A stretch of 64,000 nt of DNA, taken from Chromatiales bacterium. Lineage in GTDB: Bacteria > Pseudomonadota > Gammaproteobacteria > Steroidobacterales > GCA-2729495. Positions 42,614 to 51,125 of the stretch are shown here, in pieces (positions within the stretch are counted from its first letter, which is position 1; each line of letters opens with the position of its first letter). Both the position numbers and the translations under genes were made by a program. Location of the stretch: positions 603,124-667,123 of the forward strand of contig JACKNI010000002.1 in NCBI GenBank assembly GCA_024234935.1, written 5' to 3'. The notes beneath the pieces were generated by a model. It saw nothing but the letters and a program-made list of their open reading frames with translations, was not told where the DNA came from and made no database searches.

Positions 42614-43297
42614 ATGGCCGACCTCGCGCTAGCCGTCAGCCAGCTTTCCCGGCGCTACGACAACCGGCAGATTCTCGACCATCTCGATCTTTCCGTCGCG
42701 CCGGGCGAACTCGTCGCCATTGTCGGCGAGTCGGGCTCCGGCAAGTCAACGCTGCTCAACCTGATTGCCGGACTCGACCAGCCTGATGCGGGGCGCATCA
42801 CGATCGGCGGGCAGGACCTCGCCACGCTCGATGACGATGCCTGCACGCGCCTGCGTCGGGCACGGCTCGGTTTCGTGTTCCAGTCCTTTCATATCCTGCC
42901 GCATCTGCGTATCGGCCAGAACATCGAGCTGCCGCTGGTGCTGCTCGGCGTGGCGGCCGGCGAGCGCCAGCAGCGTGTCGCCGAACTGCTCGACGCAGTG
43001 GGCCTGGCTGATCGCGCCGGCAGCCTGCCGCGTGAACTCTCCGGCGGCGAACTGCAGCGCGTGGCGGTGGCCCGCGCACTCGTGCACCGGCCACTGCTGA
43101 TACTGGCCGACGAGCCCACCGGCAATCTCGACGCCGAAACCGCGGCAACGCTGATGAAGCTGCTGGCCACGCAGATCCGCGAGCGTGGCGCGGCCGGCGT
43201 GCTCGTCACGCACTCCGCGGCGGCGGCGGCGCTTGCCGACCGCGTGCTGCTGCTCAGTCAGGGTCGTCTGCATCCGCAAGGCCCGGCCGCTCACTGA
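42614..43297 (+). CDS. ABC transporter ATP-binding protein (LolD/MacB class)
   Basis: A 227-residue nucleotide-binding subunit. It has Walker A GESGSGKSTLLNLIAG, the Q-loop RLGFVFQSFHILPHL, the signature LSGGELQRVAVARAL and Walker B LLILADEPTGNLDAE. The sequence is that of the LolD/YbbA group, which partners FtsX-type permeases and moves lipids, lipoproteins or peptides out of the inner membrane. The permease starts one base after its stop. Confidence 0.92.
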   Translation: MADLALAVSQLSRRYDNRQILDHLDLSVAPGELVAIVGESGSGKSTLLNLIAGLDQPDAGRITIGGQDLATLDDDACTRLRRARLGFVFQSFHILPHLRIGQNIELPLVLLGVAAGERQQRVAELLDAVGLADRAGSLPRELSGGELQRVAVARALVHRPLLILADEPTGNLDAETAATLMKLLATQIRERGAAGVLVTHSAAAAALADRVLLLSQGRLHPQGPAAH

Positions 43298-43298
43298 C

Positions 43299-45860
43299 AT
43301 GTTGTGGATCTGGTGGCAGCTGATCATCAGATACGCCTGGACTTACCGGCTGCGCACCGCCGTGCAGGTGCTGGCGATCGCCGTGGGTGTCGCGCTCGGC
43401 TATGCCGTGAGCCTGATCAACAGCTCGGCGCTGAATGAGTTCAGCGCGGCGCTCAGGCAGATCAACGGCGAGGCCGACGCGGTCATCGAGGGTTCGCGCA
43501 CGGGTTTCGACGAACAGCTCTTCGCGCGCGTGGCCAGCGATCCTGGCGTGCAGCTGGCCAGTCCGGTACTGGCTACAGATGTACTGGTGCCAGGCAAGGG
43601 TGACGAACATCCGCCGCGCCTTACCGTGCTCGGCATCGATGTGCTGCGCGCCGCGCCGCTCTCGCCGACGCTGCTTCCACAGCCACAGCCACAGCCACAG
43701 GCACAGGCAGAAGACGTATCGCGTTTCAGCGTCTTTGGTGACGGAATTTTTCTTTCACCCTCGGCGCTGGAGCGCTTCGCTGTACAGCCCGGTGAGTTCC
43801 TCGAGGTGCAGGCAGGATCCGCTACGGTCGCCCTGAAGGTCCGCGGTACCTTGCCCGGTGTACGTGCCGGCAGCCTGCTCGGTGTGATGGACCTGGGCTT
43901 TGCGCAGTGGCGTCTCGGCGGCCTCGGCCGGCTGACGCGCATCGATCTGCGTCTCGGCGATGGGGTCAGCCTGGAGGCACTGCGCACCCGGCTCGATCTG
44001 CCACCTGGTGTGAACCTGGCGGGGCCGGACGCCGCCAGCGCGCGTCTTGCCAACCTGTCCCGCGCCTATCGCGTCAACCTCAATGTGCTGGCGCTCGTCG
44101 CCCTGTTTACCGGCGGTTTCCTGGTGTTTTCGCTGCAGGCGCAGGCCACGCTGGCCCGACGCTCGCAGTTTGCCTGGCTGCGCGCCGCCGGCATCGAGCG
44201 TGGCCAGCTGAAGCGATTGCTGATCGCCGAGGCGGTCACGATCGGCGCCGCGGGCAGCCTGCTCGGACTGTTTGCCGGGGCAGCCATCGCCCGTGCGGCG
44301 CTTGCGGCCCTCGGCGGCGATCTCGGTGGCGGCTACTTCAACACGGCCGAGCCGGTACTCGGCTTTCCACCGCTCACCGCTGCCGGATTTGGCGGGCTCG
44401 GCATACTCGCAGCGGTTGCCGGCAGTTATCTGCCCGCCCATGAAGCGGCGCACACGCCGCCTGCGGCAGCGCTGCACGCTGGTGCAGAAGAAGACGTGCT
44501 TCGTCCGCTCGGCCGCGTCTGGCCGGGCATCGCCCTGCTGGGTGCCGGCGCAGTCCTGGTCAATCTCCCGCCGCTGGCCGGCATACCCTTGCCGGCCTAT
44601 CTGTCCATCGGCGCCATATTGATCGGCGCGATTGCGCTGCAGCCGCGCATCGCACAGCTCGTCTCCCGGCCACTCACCGACTGGCTGCAGACGGTGCAAG
44701 CCGGTACGCGCATGCCGATGCTGCTGCTTGCCGCCAACCGCATGGTGCAGGCACCCGGAGGCGCTGCGATTGCGATGGCCGGCATCGTTGCCAGTTTCGG
44801 CCTGATGGTGGCGATGGGCACCATGGTGTCGAGCTTTCGCGGCACGCTCGACGACTGGCTGGTGCAGGTGTTGCCGGCAGATCTCTACGCGCGGGTCGGG
44901 CAGTCCATGACCGACGTGTATCTGCCGCCGGCTGACCTGCAGCGCATACGCACACACCCCGGCGTGCTGCGCGTCGAGTTCTCGCGTGCCATGCCGCTGC
45001 AGCTCGCAGCGGACCGCGCCCCGGTGGTGGTCGTCGCACGCAACATCGACGCGGCAGATCCCGGCGCTTCCCTGCCGCTGGTCGGCCGCACACTCGCGTG
45101 GCAGCCGGACATGCCGCCGCCGGTCTGGGTGTCCGAAGCGATGGTGGATCTCTACGGCGCACGCCCCGGGGAAATACTCGAGCTCCCGCTGACCGGCAGC
45201 CTGCAGCGCTTCTCCGTGATGGGTGTCTGGCGCGACTACGCGCGGCAGTTCGGCTCGGTGGCGATGCGTACCGGGGATTACCAGCGCATCACCGGCGACG
45301 AAACGCGCACGGATGCCGCGATCTGGCTGCGCCCCGGCGTGAAGGCAGCAGATGTGAGTCGCGATCTGCTCGCGACGCTGGAATCTGCCGATGTGATCGA
45401 GCTGCGCGCACCGGCCGAGATCCGCGCGCTGAGCCTGCGCATCTTCGATCGCAGCTTTGCCGTGACCTACGTGCTGGAAGCGGCGGCGATCCTGATCGGC
45501 ATGATCGGCGTGGCGGCAACATTCTCCTCGCAGGCGATGGCCCGCACCCGCGAGTTCGGCATGCTCCGCCACATCGGCGTGACGCGTACGCAGATCCTGC
45601 GCGTGCTGGCGCTCGAAGGCACGCTGGCAACCCTCAATGCGATCCTGGTTGGCCTGCTGGCGGGGCTGGTGATTGCGCTGGTACTGATCCGCGTGATCAA
45701 CCCGCAGTCCTTTCACTGGTCGATGCAGCTGATCGTGCCCTTCGGCCTGATCGCCGGCCTGATCGCGGCGCTGCTGGTTTGTGCCACTGGAACCGCCGCC
45801 ATCGCGGGCCGGCGCGCCATCGGCAGCAGTCCGCTCCGCGCCGTGCACGAGGACTGGTGA
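43299..45860 (+). CDS. FtsX-family ABC transporter permease
   Basis: An 853-residue permease of the YbbP/AttFG kind. One membrane helix stands at the N-terminus (about 20-40), then a large periplasmic domain and two FtsX modules with paired helices. The first module begins near VNLNVLALVALFTGGFLVFS. The second is the last 120 residues (VLEAAAILIGMIGVAATFSS, then GLLAGLVIALVLIRVIN). A run of four CCACAG units encodes a PQPQ stretch near residue 130. The true start is ATG 43299, one base after the ATPase stop. It is followed by an overlapping AttH-like gene. Confidence 0.88.
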   Translation: MLWIWWQLIIRYAWTYRLRTAVQVLAIAVGVALGYAVSLINSSALNEFSAALRQINGEADAVIEGSRTGFDEQLFARVASDPGVQLASPVLATDVLVPGKGDEHPPRLTVLGIDVLRAAPLSPTLLPQPQPQPQAQAEDVSRFSVFGDGIFLSPSALERFAVQPGEFLEVQAGSATVALKVRGTLPGVRAGSLLGVMDLGFAQWRLGGLGRLTRIDLRLGDGVSLEALRTRLDLPPGVNLAGPDAASARLANLSRAYRVNLNVLALVALFTGGFLVFSLQAQATLARRSQFAWLRAAGIERGQLKRLLIAEAVTIGAAGSLLGLFAGAAIARAALAALGGDLGGGYFNTAEPVLGFPPLTAAGFGGLGILAAVAGSYLPAHEAAHTPPAAALHAGAEEDVLRPLGRVWPGIALLGAGAVLVNLPPLAGIPLPAYLSIGAILIGAIALQPRIAQLVSRPLTDWLQTVQAGTRMPMLLLAANRMVQAPGGAAIAMAGIVASFGLMVAMGTMVSSFRGTLDDWLVQVLPADLYARVGQSMTDVYLPPADLQRIRTHPGVLRVEFSRAMPLQLAADRAPVVVVARNIDAADPGASLPLVGRTLAWQPDMPPPVWVSEAMVDLYGARPGEILELPLTGSLQRFSVMGVWRDYARQFGSVAMRTGDYQRITGDETRTDAAIWLRPGVKAADVSRDLLATLESADVIELRAPAEIRALSLRIFDRSFAVTYVLEAAAILIGMIGVAATFSSQAMARTREFGMLRHIGVTRTQILRVLALEGTLATLNAILVGLLAGLVIALVLIRVINPQSFHWSMQLIVPFGLIAGLIAALLVCATGTAAIAGRRAIGSSPLRAVHEDW
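43677..43706 (+). repeat. In-frame hexanucleotide repeat in the permease gene
   Basis: Four perfect CCACAG units (43677-43700) and one GCACAG unit. They encode a Pro-Gln-rich stretch. Changes in copy number would keep the frame. Confidence 0.8.
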
Positions 45861-46936
45861 TGCTGAGCCGTCGCCGACTGCTGCTGACGCTTGCTGCCCT
45901 GGCCACACCATCGGTGCGCGCCGCCTTCAGCTATCCGCCAGTGGTGCCGCGCGCGCTGGTATTTCCGCAGGACTTCGGTGCGCATCCTGATTTCCGTACC
46001 GAGTGGTGGTATCTCACCGGCTGGCTCGGTGACAGGGCGAAGCCGCTCGGCTTTCAGCTGACCTTCTTCCGCACGCGTACCGACGTGGATCCGGCCAACC
46101 CGAGTGCATTCGCCGCTCACCAGCTGGTGATTGCACATGCCGCGATCACGGATCCCGCGCGTGGCTCGCTGCTGCTGGATGAGCGCATCGCCCGCACGGG
46201 TTTCGGGCTTGCCGAAGCCGCGAGCGGCGATACCGATGTGAAGCTGTCCGGCTGGACACTGCGCCGCGATCCGGTCACGGACATCTATCACGCGCAGATC
46301 GCCGCACGTGACTTCACGCTCGACTTTGAAGCCGCCGCATCGGCGCCACCCTGGCTGCAGGGCGAAGGCGGCCTCTCGCACAAGGGCCCGGACGCGTTGC
46401 AGGCGAGCTACTACTATTCGCGACCACAACTCACCGTAAAGGCGCAGCTCAGCCGGGCCAACCGGATGCAGGAACTTTCCGGCATCGCCTGGCTCGATCA
46501 CGAATGGTCGAGTGCCGCGCTCGCCCCCGATGCGGTGGGCTGGGACTGGATCGGCATGAACCTCAATGATGGCAGCGCGCTGGTCGCCTTTCAGATCCGC
46601 AGTCAGCAGGCCGGCCAGCCGCCCGTCCAGACTTACGCCGCGATCCGCGATGCTTCCGGTCGCGGGCGGGTCGTTCCGCCTGCCGAAGTCAGATTCACAC
46701 CACTGCGCTACTGGAACTCATCCCGTCACCGCACCGCTTGGCCGGTTGCCCAGCGCATCACGATCGGCCCACGGGTATTTGAAACCCGGCCACTCATGGA
46801 CGACCAGGAACTCGATTCCAGTCCCACGACCGGCGCTGTCTACTGGGAAGGTGCGAGCGAGTTGCTGGAGGCCGGCCGCCCCGTCGGTCGCGGCTACCTT
46901 GAGATGACCGGCTACGTCGCCCCGCTGAAGCTCTAA
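45860..46936 (+). CDS. AttH/CrtC-family exported lipocalin-like protein
   Basis: A 358-residue exported protein starting at ATG 45860 overlapping the permease stop (TGATG). MLSRRRLLLTLAALA with a polar Arg-rich n-region and following ALA/VRA looks like a Tat or Sec signal. HPDFRTEWWYLTGWL is the hallmark of the AttH/CrtC fold. LDHEWSSAAL and GWDWIGMNLNDGSALVAFQI follow. Known relatives act as carotenoid hydratase (CrtC) or, as AttH, beside AttEFG-type ABC exporters; the gene order here matches the second group. Substrate is unknown. Confidence 0.88.
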   Translation: MLSRRRLLLTLAALATPSVRAAFSYPPVVPRALVFPQDFGAHPDFRTEWWYLTGWLGDRAKPLGFQLTFFRTRTDVDPANPSAFAAHQLVIAHAAITDPARGSLLLDERIARTGFGLAEAASGDTDVKLSGWTLRRDPVTDIYHAQIAARDFTLDFEAAASAPPWLQGEGGLSHKGPDALQASYYYSRPQLTVKAQLSRANRMQELSGIAWLDHEWSSAALAPDAVGWDWIGMNLNDGSALVAFQIRSQQAGQPPVQTYAAIRDASGRGRVVPPAEVRFTPLRYWNSSRHRTAWPVAQRITIGPRVFETRPLMDDQELDSSPTTGAVYWEGASELLEAGRPVGRGYLEMTGYVAPLKL

Positions 46937-47042
46937 AGGTGTCAGACATATTTGCGTGCTGGCGTTCCACCGGAAAAAAGGTGCCAAAAAAAGGTGCCAG
47001 ATTTATTTACGGCTGATCACATAAATAAATCCGGCACCTTTT
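46935..47042. repeat. REP-like palindromic element with degenerate side copies
   Basis: AAAAGGTGCCAGATTTATTTA (one A more than a 20-base arm, 46989-47009) faces its near-perfect inverse (47022-47042) around a 12-nt loop, with one mismatch in 21 pairs. Two partial copies of AAAGGTGYCAGA precede it (46935 and about 46972). The consensus is similar to REP/RAYT-associated palindromes of gammaproteobacteria. No RAYT transposase gene is in the window. It also could end attH transcription. Confidence 0.7.
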
Positions 47043-47078
47043 GCGCTAGTCTTTGACCAGACAAAAAAGGATTGCACC

Positions 47079-47477
47079 ATGAGACTCCTCCACACCATGC
47101 TGCGCGTGGGCAATATGCAACGCTCGATCGACTTCTACACGCAGGTGCTGGGCATGACGCTGCTGCGCACGACCAGGCGGCCGGTGCAGAAGTACGATCT
47201 GGCCTTCCTGGGCTATGGCAGCAATCCGGGGCACGCGGAGATCGAGCTGACATACAACTATGGTGTCGAGCGCTATGAACAGGGCACCGCTTTCGGCCAC
47301 ATCGCGATCGGCGTGCCGGATGTCGCGGCCACTTGCGCCGTCGTGCGTGACAGGGCGGCAGCGCTGGGCGGTGCGGTCACGCGCGAGGCGGGCCCGGTAC
47401 AGGGCGGCGCCACGGTGATCGCATTCATCACCGATCCGGACGGCTACAAGATCGAGTTGATCGAGCGCGACGACTGA
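47079..47477 (+). CDS. gloA: Lactoylglutathione lyase (glyoxalase I)
   Basis: GloA detoxifies methylglyoxal as its glutathione hemithioacetal. The 132 residues align over their length with the small nickel-type bacterial enzyme. MRLLHTMLRVGNMQRSID contains metal ligand His5, IELTYN the first Glu, FGHIAIGV the second His, and DPDGYKIELIE the last Glu. AAGGA lies eight bases before the ATG. It stands just after the REP-like palindrome. Confidence 0.96.
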   Translation: MRLLHTMLRVGNMQRSIDFYTQVLGMTLLRTTRRPVQKYDLAFLGYGSNPGHAEIELTYNYGVERYEQGTAFGHIAIGVPDVAATCAVVRDRAAALGGAVTREAGPVQGGATVIAFITDPDGYKIELIERDD

Positions 47478-47529
47478 CCGCGCGCGGCACATGTATCAGG
47501 AACAAACTCACCAACCAGGGAGTATTCGC

Positions 47530-48651
47530 ATGAGCACAACGATTTCGCGACGGGCGGTCATCGGCGCATCGCATGCGCTGCTCGCAGGCGTGGCGCTTGG
47601 CGCACTGCCTCGTTCCGGTGCCGCACAGCGTCCACCATCCCCGGCCTATTCCCCGCGCGGTATCCGTCTTGCCGGCAATGAGAATCCCTATGGGCCCGGC
47701 CCGGCGGCAAGGGCGGCGATCGAGGCTGCGGTGCCGGACAGCTGGAAATACCCGATCTTCGAGGAAATGGCGCTTAAAGCCCTGATCGCGGAACGCGAAG
47801 GACTCACCCCGCAGCATGTGCTGATCGGTGACGGTTCATCGGAGATCCTGCATATCGCGGCGTTGCTGGCCGGATCCGGCGGCGGTGAACTGATCGCAGC
47901 GACGCCGACTTTCTCCTTCGTCGCCGATCATGTCCGCGCCATCGGCGGCAGCGTGCGCGAGATCCCGCTGGATGCCGGGATGCGCCACGACCTCAAGGCC
48001 ATGCGTGCGGCGGCGTCGCCAGCCACCAGGCTGGTGTACGTGTGCAATCCCAACAATCCCACGGGAACAATGGTGTCGGGCGCCGAGCTGCGCGAGTTCA
48101 TCGCGGCACTGCCCAGCGATATCAGCGTCCTGGTGGACGAGGCCTATCTGGAGCTGGCCTCGGACATGAGCGAGCATTCTGTCGTCGACCGCGTTCGGGC
48201 GGGAGACAAGGTCATCGTGGCGCGCACCTTTTCCAAGCTGCACGGGCTTGCCGGTTTGCGCATCGGCTATGCGCTGGCGCGGCCCGATCTGATCGCGCGC
48301 ATGGCAAAGCTCAAGCTGGTGGCGGCGAGCAGCCTGGGGCTGGCGGCTGCATCCGCCAGCTATACGGACCTGCCGTTCCAGGCCTTGAGCCGCAAGAATC
48401 TGGCTGCAGGTGTGGCGATCACGACGGCAGCACTGGATGAGCTGAAGCGTCCCTATGCGCCGACGCGCGCAAACTTCGTGTTCTTCGATACTGGTCAGCC
48501 CGCCGCTGAATTTCTGGCCGCCATGCGTGAGCGCGGCTTCGCACTCGGCCGGCCGTTTCCCCAGTACGCCAACTGGTGCCGGGTGAGCATGGGCACGGTG
48601 GAGCAGATGCAGCAGTTTGCCGGCGCGCTGCGGGCACACTACGCCGCTTAG
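47530..48651 (+). CDS. Tat-exported HisC-like PLP aminotransferase
   Basis: A 373-residue class I/II aminotransferase similar to histidinol-phosphate aminotransferase. The N-terminus MSTTISRRAVIGASHALLAG, ending AAQ near residue 33, is a good Tat signal (Arg7-Arg8). The mature part begins PRGIRLAGNENPYGPGPAA and continues with SSEILHIAALL, VCNPNNPTGTMV, LVDEAYLELA and ARTFSKLHGLAGLRIGY; the Lys in TFSKLHG is the PLP Schiff-base residue. ATG 47530 has AGGGAG upstream. HisC itself is cytoplasmic, so the exported form probably works on another substrate in the periplasm. Tat export fits folding with PLP in the cytoplasm. Confidence 0.85.
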   Translation: MSTTISRRAVIGASHALLAGVALGALPRSGAAQRPPSPAYSPRGIRLAGNENPYGPGPAARAAIEAAVPDSWKYPIFEEMALKALIAEREGLTPQHVLIGDGSSEILHIAALLAGSGGGELIAATPTFSFVADHVRAIGGSVREIPLDAGMRHDLKAMRAAASPATRLVYVCNPNNPTGTMVSGAELREFIAALPSDISVLVDEAYLELASDMSEHSVVDRVRAGDKVIVARTFSKLHGLAGLRIGYALARPDLIARMAKLKLVAASSLGLAAASASYTDLPFQALSRKNLAAGVAITTAALDELKRPYAPTRANFVFFDTGQPAAEFLAAMRERGFALGRPFPQYANWCRVSMGTVEQMQQFAGALRAHYAA

Positions 48652-48743
48652 GGGAACACCGGGCGACCGCCTGATTTATCTATACTTGCAGAAGCCGGAA
48701 AGCATCCGGCATAGACACGCTGACACCGGGAGAAACCGCTGCC

Positions 48744-49289
48744 ATGAGAGACCGCTTTGGATCGCCGACGATCTTCCTGCACTGGTTCATGCTGGCGCTG
48801 CTGGGGGCCGTGTATGCCTGCATCGAATTGCGCACATTCTGGCCCAAGGGCAGCGATCTGCGCGAACTCCTGAAGACCTGGCACTTCATGCTCGGCCTGT
48901 CGGTGTTTGCGCTGGTCTGGATCCGTCTCTACGCGCGTTTCCGCGGCGGCACGCCGCCGATCGTGCCGGCGCCACCCGCATGGCAGATGCGCTTCGGTCA
49001 TGCCATGCATCTGGCGCTTTATCTTCTGATGATCTGCATGCCGATCGCCGGCTGGCTGATCCTCAGCGCCAAAGGCAAACCCATCCCCTTCTACGGCCTT
49101 GAGTTGCCGCCACTCATCGCCACCGACAAGCCGCTGGCCGAGCAGATCGAGGAGATTCATGAGACAGTCGGGACCATCGGCTACTGGCTGATCGGCCTGC
49201 ACGCCGCAGCGTCACTGTTCCACCACTATGTGCAACGTGACAATACCCTTGCCCGCATGTGGATGCGGCGCAGTACTACTGGAGGATGA
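48744..49289 (+). CDS. Cytochrome b561
   Basis: A diheme b-type membrane cytochrome of 181 residues with four helices. Likely ligands are FLHWFMLALL (helix 1), KTWHFMLGLSVF (helix 2), GHAMHLALYLLM (helix 3) and GLHAAASLFHHY (helix 4). Such proteins pass electrons between quinol and periplasmic partners. It starts 92 bp after the HisC-like gene. The methyltransferase-like gene begins two bases after its stop. Confidence 0.9.
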   Translation: MRDRFGSPTIFLHWFMLALLGAVYACIELRTFWPKGSDLRELLKTWHFMLGLSVFALVWIRLYARFRGGTPPIVPAPPAWQMRFGHAMHLALYLLMICMPIAGWLILSAKGKPIPFYGLELPPLIATDKPLAEQIEEIHETVGTIGYWLIGLHAAASLFHHYVQRDNTLARMWMRRSTTGG

Positions 49290-49291
49290 TC

Positions 49292-50065
49292 ATGCGCAAG
49301 ATTCTGATTGCTACGCTCCTGCTGATGTGCGGCAGCCTTGCCCACGCCCAGTTCATGCCGGAAAAGTTCACGCCGATGGGCGAGAAGATCGAAGCGGCGA
49401 TGAAAAGCGATATCCGTACGCCGGAGGAGATAGCGCGCGATGGTGAGCGCAAGCCGCGCCAGACGCTGGAGTTCTTCGGCCTGCGCGACAATATGCGCGT
49501 GCTCGAGCTCATCCCTTCCGGCGGCTGGTACACGAAGATCCTGGCGCCGGTGCTGGCGGACAAAGGCGAGCTTTATGTCGCCATCGGTACCGCGCGTGCC
49601 ATCGAGCCGATGATCAAGACGGTGCCGGCGCTGGCCAAAGTCAAAGTCGCGCCGACGGATGCCAAGTTTGTTCCGGCTGCCGGCGGCCAGATGGGCAAGT
49701 TCGACCTGGGTGATTTCACCCTGGGGGTGAAGAATCTCGACCTCGTACTGACCTTCCGCAATTATCACAACCTGACGCCTACAGCGCGTGCCAGCCTCAA
49801 CCGTGCGGTCTTCGCGGCGCTGAAATCCGGCGGTGTTTACGGCATCGTCGATCACACCCGGCGCCACAATGAGCCGGAAACCGCCGAGAACTGGCGGCGC
49901 ATGGATCCGGTGCTGGTGATCAAGGAAGTGCAGGCTGCGGGCTTCGTGTTCGACGACTCTTCGAACCTGCACTACATACCGGACGATGAGCTGCGCTACG
50001 AAGTCGGCCGGCGCACCGTGACCGGCAATACGGACCGCTTCGCGCTGCGTTTCAGGAAGCCCTGA
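49292..50065 (+). CDS. Exported methyltransferase-like protein
   Basis: A 257-residue protein with a clear Sec signal (MRKILIATLLLMCGSLAHAQ). The mature part resembles the COG4798 predicted methyltransferases: NMRVLELIPSGGWYTKILAP replaces the SAM motif I, DLVLTFRNYHNL is motif IV, and GGVYGIVDHTRR and DRFALRFRKP complete the fold. The start at 49292 has a perfect GGAGG seven bases upstream. SAM should not be available outside the cytoplasm, so the protein is either cytoplasmic with an uncleaved anchor or no longer a methyltransferase. It is co-transcribed with cytochrome b561. Confidence 0.75.
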   Translation: MRKILIATLLLMCGSLAHAQFMPEKFTPMGEKIEAAMKSDIRTPEEIARDGERKPRQTLEFFGLRDNMRVLELIPSGGWYTKILAPVLADKGELYVAIGTARAIEPMIKTVPALAKVKVAPTDAKFVPAAGGQMGKFDLGDFTLGVKNLDLVLTFRNYHNLTPTARASLNRAVFAALKSGGVYGIVDHTRRHNEPETAENWRRMDPVLVIKEVQAAGFVFDDSSNLHYIPDDELRYEVGRRTVTGNTDRFALRFRKP

Positions 50066-50132
50066 CGCATCCCGCACCCGGAACTGGCAGCCGTCCACGA
50101 GCAGGGCGGTTGCCGGTATCCGCGCCGGCCGG

Positions 50133-51125
50133 TCAACCCGTCGGCAGATAGCGGGCGATGCCCGCCATGCATTTTTCGGCAACCATCGTCCGTGCGACGA
50201 TCTCGCCGCTCTCCAGGTCGAGTTTCACGACTTCGCCGCTGAACCAGTTGCCCACACAGGCATGGTCGCCGCCGCGTGCATCGATGATCGACCAGCCGAA
50301 ACCCGGCAGCGGGTAGCTGCGCAGCCAGACGCCGTCCTGAGTCAGGGCATCGATGCGGTTGCCCATGCAGACCATCAGCACGCCATCCGGCGTCAGCGAC
50401 AGGTCGAAGTGCATCATGGTCCGGTCGCCTTCGGTGCCGCTGCGCAGATCAGGCAACTGGCAGCCGTTGGCCAGATCAAACTGCATCAGCCGCGGTCCGG
50501 TCTCGGACACATAGAACAGCCGGCTCTGGTCCGTTGACAGTACCGAGTGCGTGACTGCCATGCTGCCGCTCATGCCGCCATGGACTTCCGGCTCGAGCAT
50601 CTCGATCAGCTCGCCGTCCGGCGTGTAGCGCCACAGATCGCCATCGCCGAGATGCGTGCGATGGCCGGGCAGCGGCCGGTGGCGTGTGGTCAGCGGCTCG
50701 GGCTGGTGGTCGCCATCGAGCATTTCAGTGAACAACAGCGTGCCATCCGCCATGAAGTGCACTTTCGAGAACGCGCGGTGATCAAACTGCAGGTTGAGCA
50801 GCTGCCGGCCATCCGGACTGACACGCACCGTGGTCCACGCCCAGGGGTCCTGCGCCCATAGGGTGCCATCGGGCGCAAAGCTGAGGCCATATACCAGGTG
50901 CGTGGTGCCGGTGAGCCACAGCACGCCCTTTTCTTTCAACTCGGCATCGAACTGGATGATCCGTCCATGGCCGGCATGATCGTCCTGCGGATCGTTGAGC
51001 AGCGTGGCGCCGACCAGCACATCGCCGGGAGCAAAGGGTTTGAGTGTGGATGGAGGCCGCGGATCGTGACGGGCGCGCAGGGCAGTCGGGTCTACAGGAA
51101 AACCATTGTCCTCGGCGCTGGTCAT
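50133..51125 (-). CDS. Beta-propeller (NHL/SMP-30-like) protein of unknown function
   Basis: A 330-residue protein without a signal peptide. Repeated blade-like phrases are FAPDGTLWAQDPWAW, RVSPDGRQLLNLQFD, VHFMADGTLLFTEML, DLWRYTPDGELIEML, SLTPDGVLMVCMGNR and LTQDGVWLRSYPLPG. The six or so DG turns are typical of NHL or gluconolactonase-like propellers. The enzymatic metal set of SMP-30 cannot be assigned. It overlaps the upstream GFA-fold gene by four bases (ATGA), so the two are co-expressed. Confidence 0.65.
   Translation of the reverse strand: MTSAEDNGFPVDPTALRARHDPRPPSTLKPFAPGDVLVGATLLNDPQDDHAGHGRIIQFDAELKEKGVLWLTGTTHLVYGLSFAPDGTLWAQDPWAWTTVRVSPDGRQLLNLQFDHRAFSKVHFMADGTLLFTEMLDGDHQPEPLTTRHRPLPGHRTHLGDGDLWRYTPDGELIEMLEPEVHGGMSGSMAVTHSVLSTDQSRLFYVSETGPRLMQFDLANGCQLPDLRSGTEGDRTMMHFDLSLTPDGVLMVCMGNRIDALTQDGVWLRSYPLPGFGWSIIDARGGDHACVGNWFSGEVVKLDLESGEIVARTMVAEKCMAGIARYLPTG

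Noticed and set aside
43677..43706. Phase-variation switch in the permease
   Set aside because: The unit is six bases, so copy-number change never shifts the reading frame.
45098..45859. N-terminal extension of the AttH-like frame back into the permease
   Set aside because: The extension is the out-of-frame reading of the permease gene. The signal peptide begins at ATG 45860.
43755..45911. 718-codon open frame on the minus strand inside the permease gene
   Set aside because: Antisense shadow with Gln/Arg/His-rich sequence and no family features. The sense strand encodes an evident FtsX-type permease.
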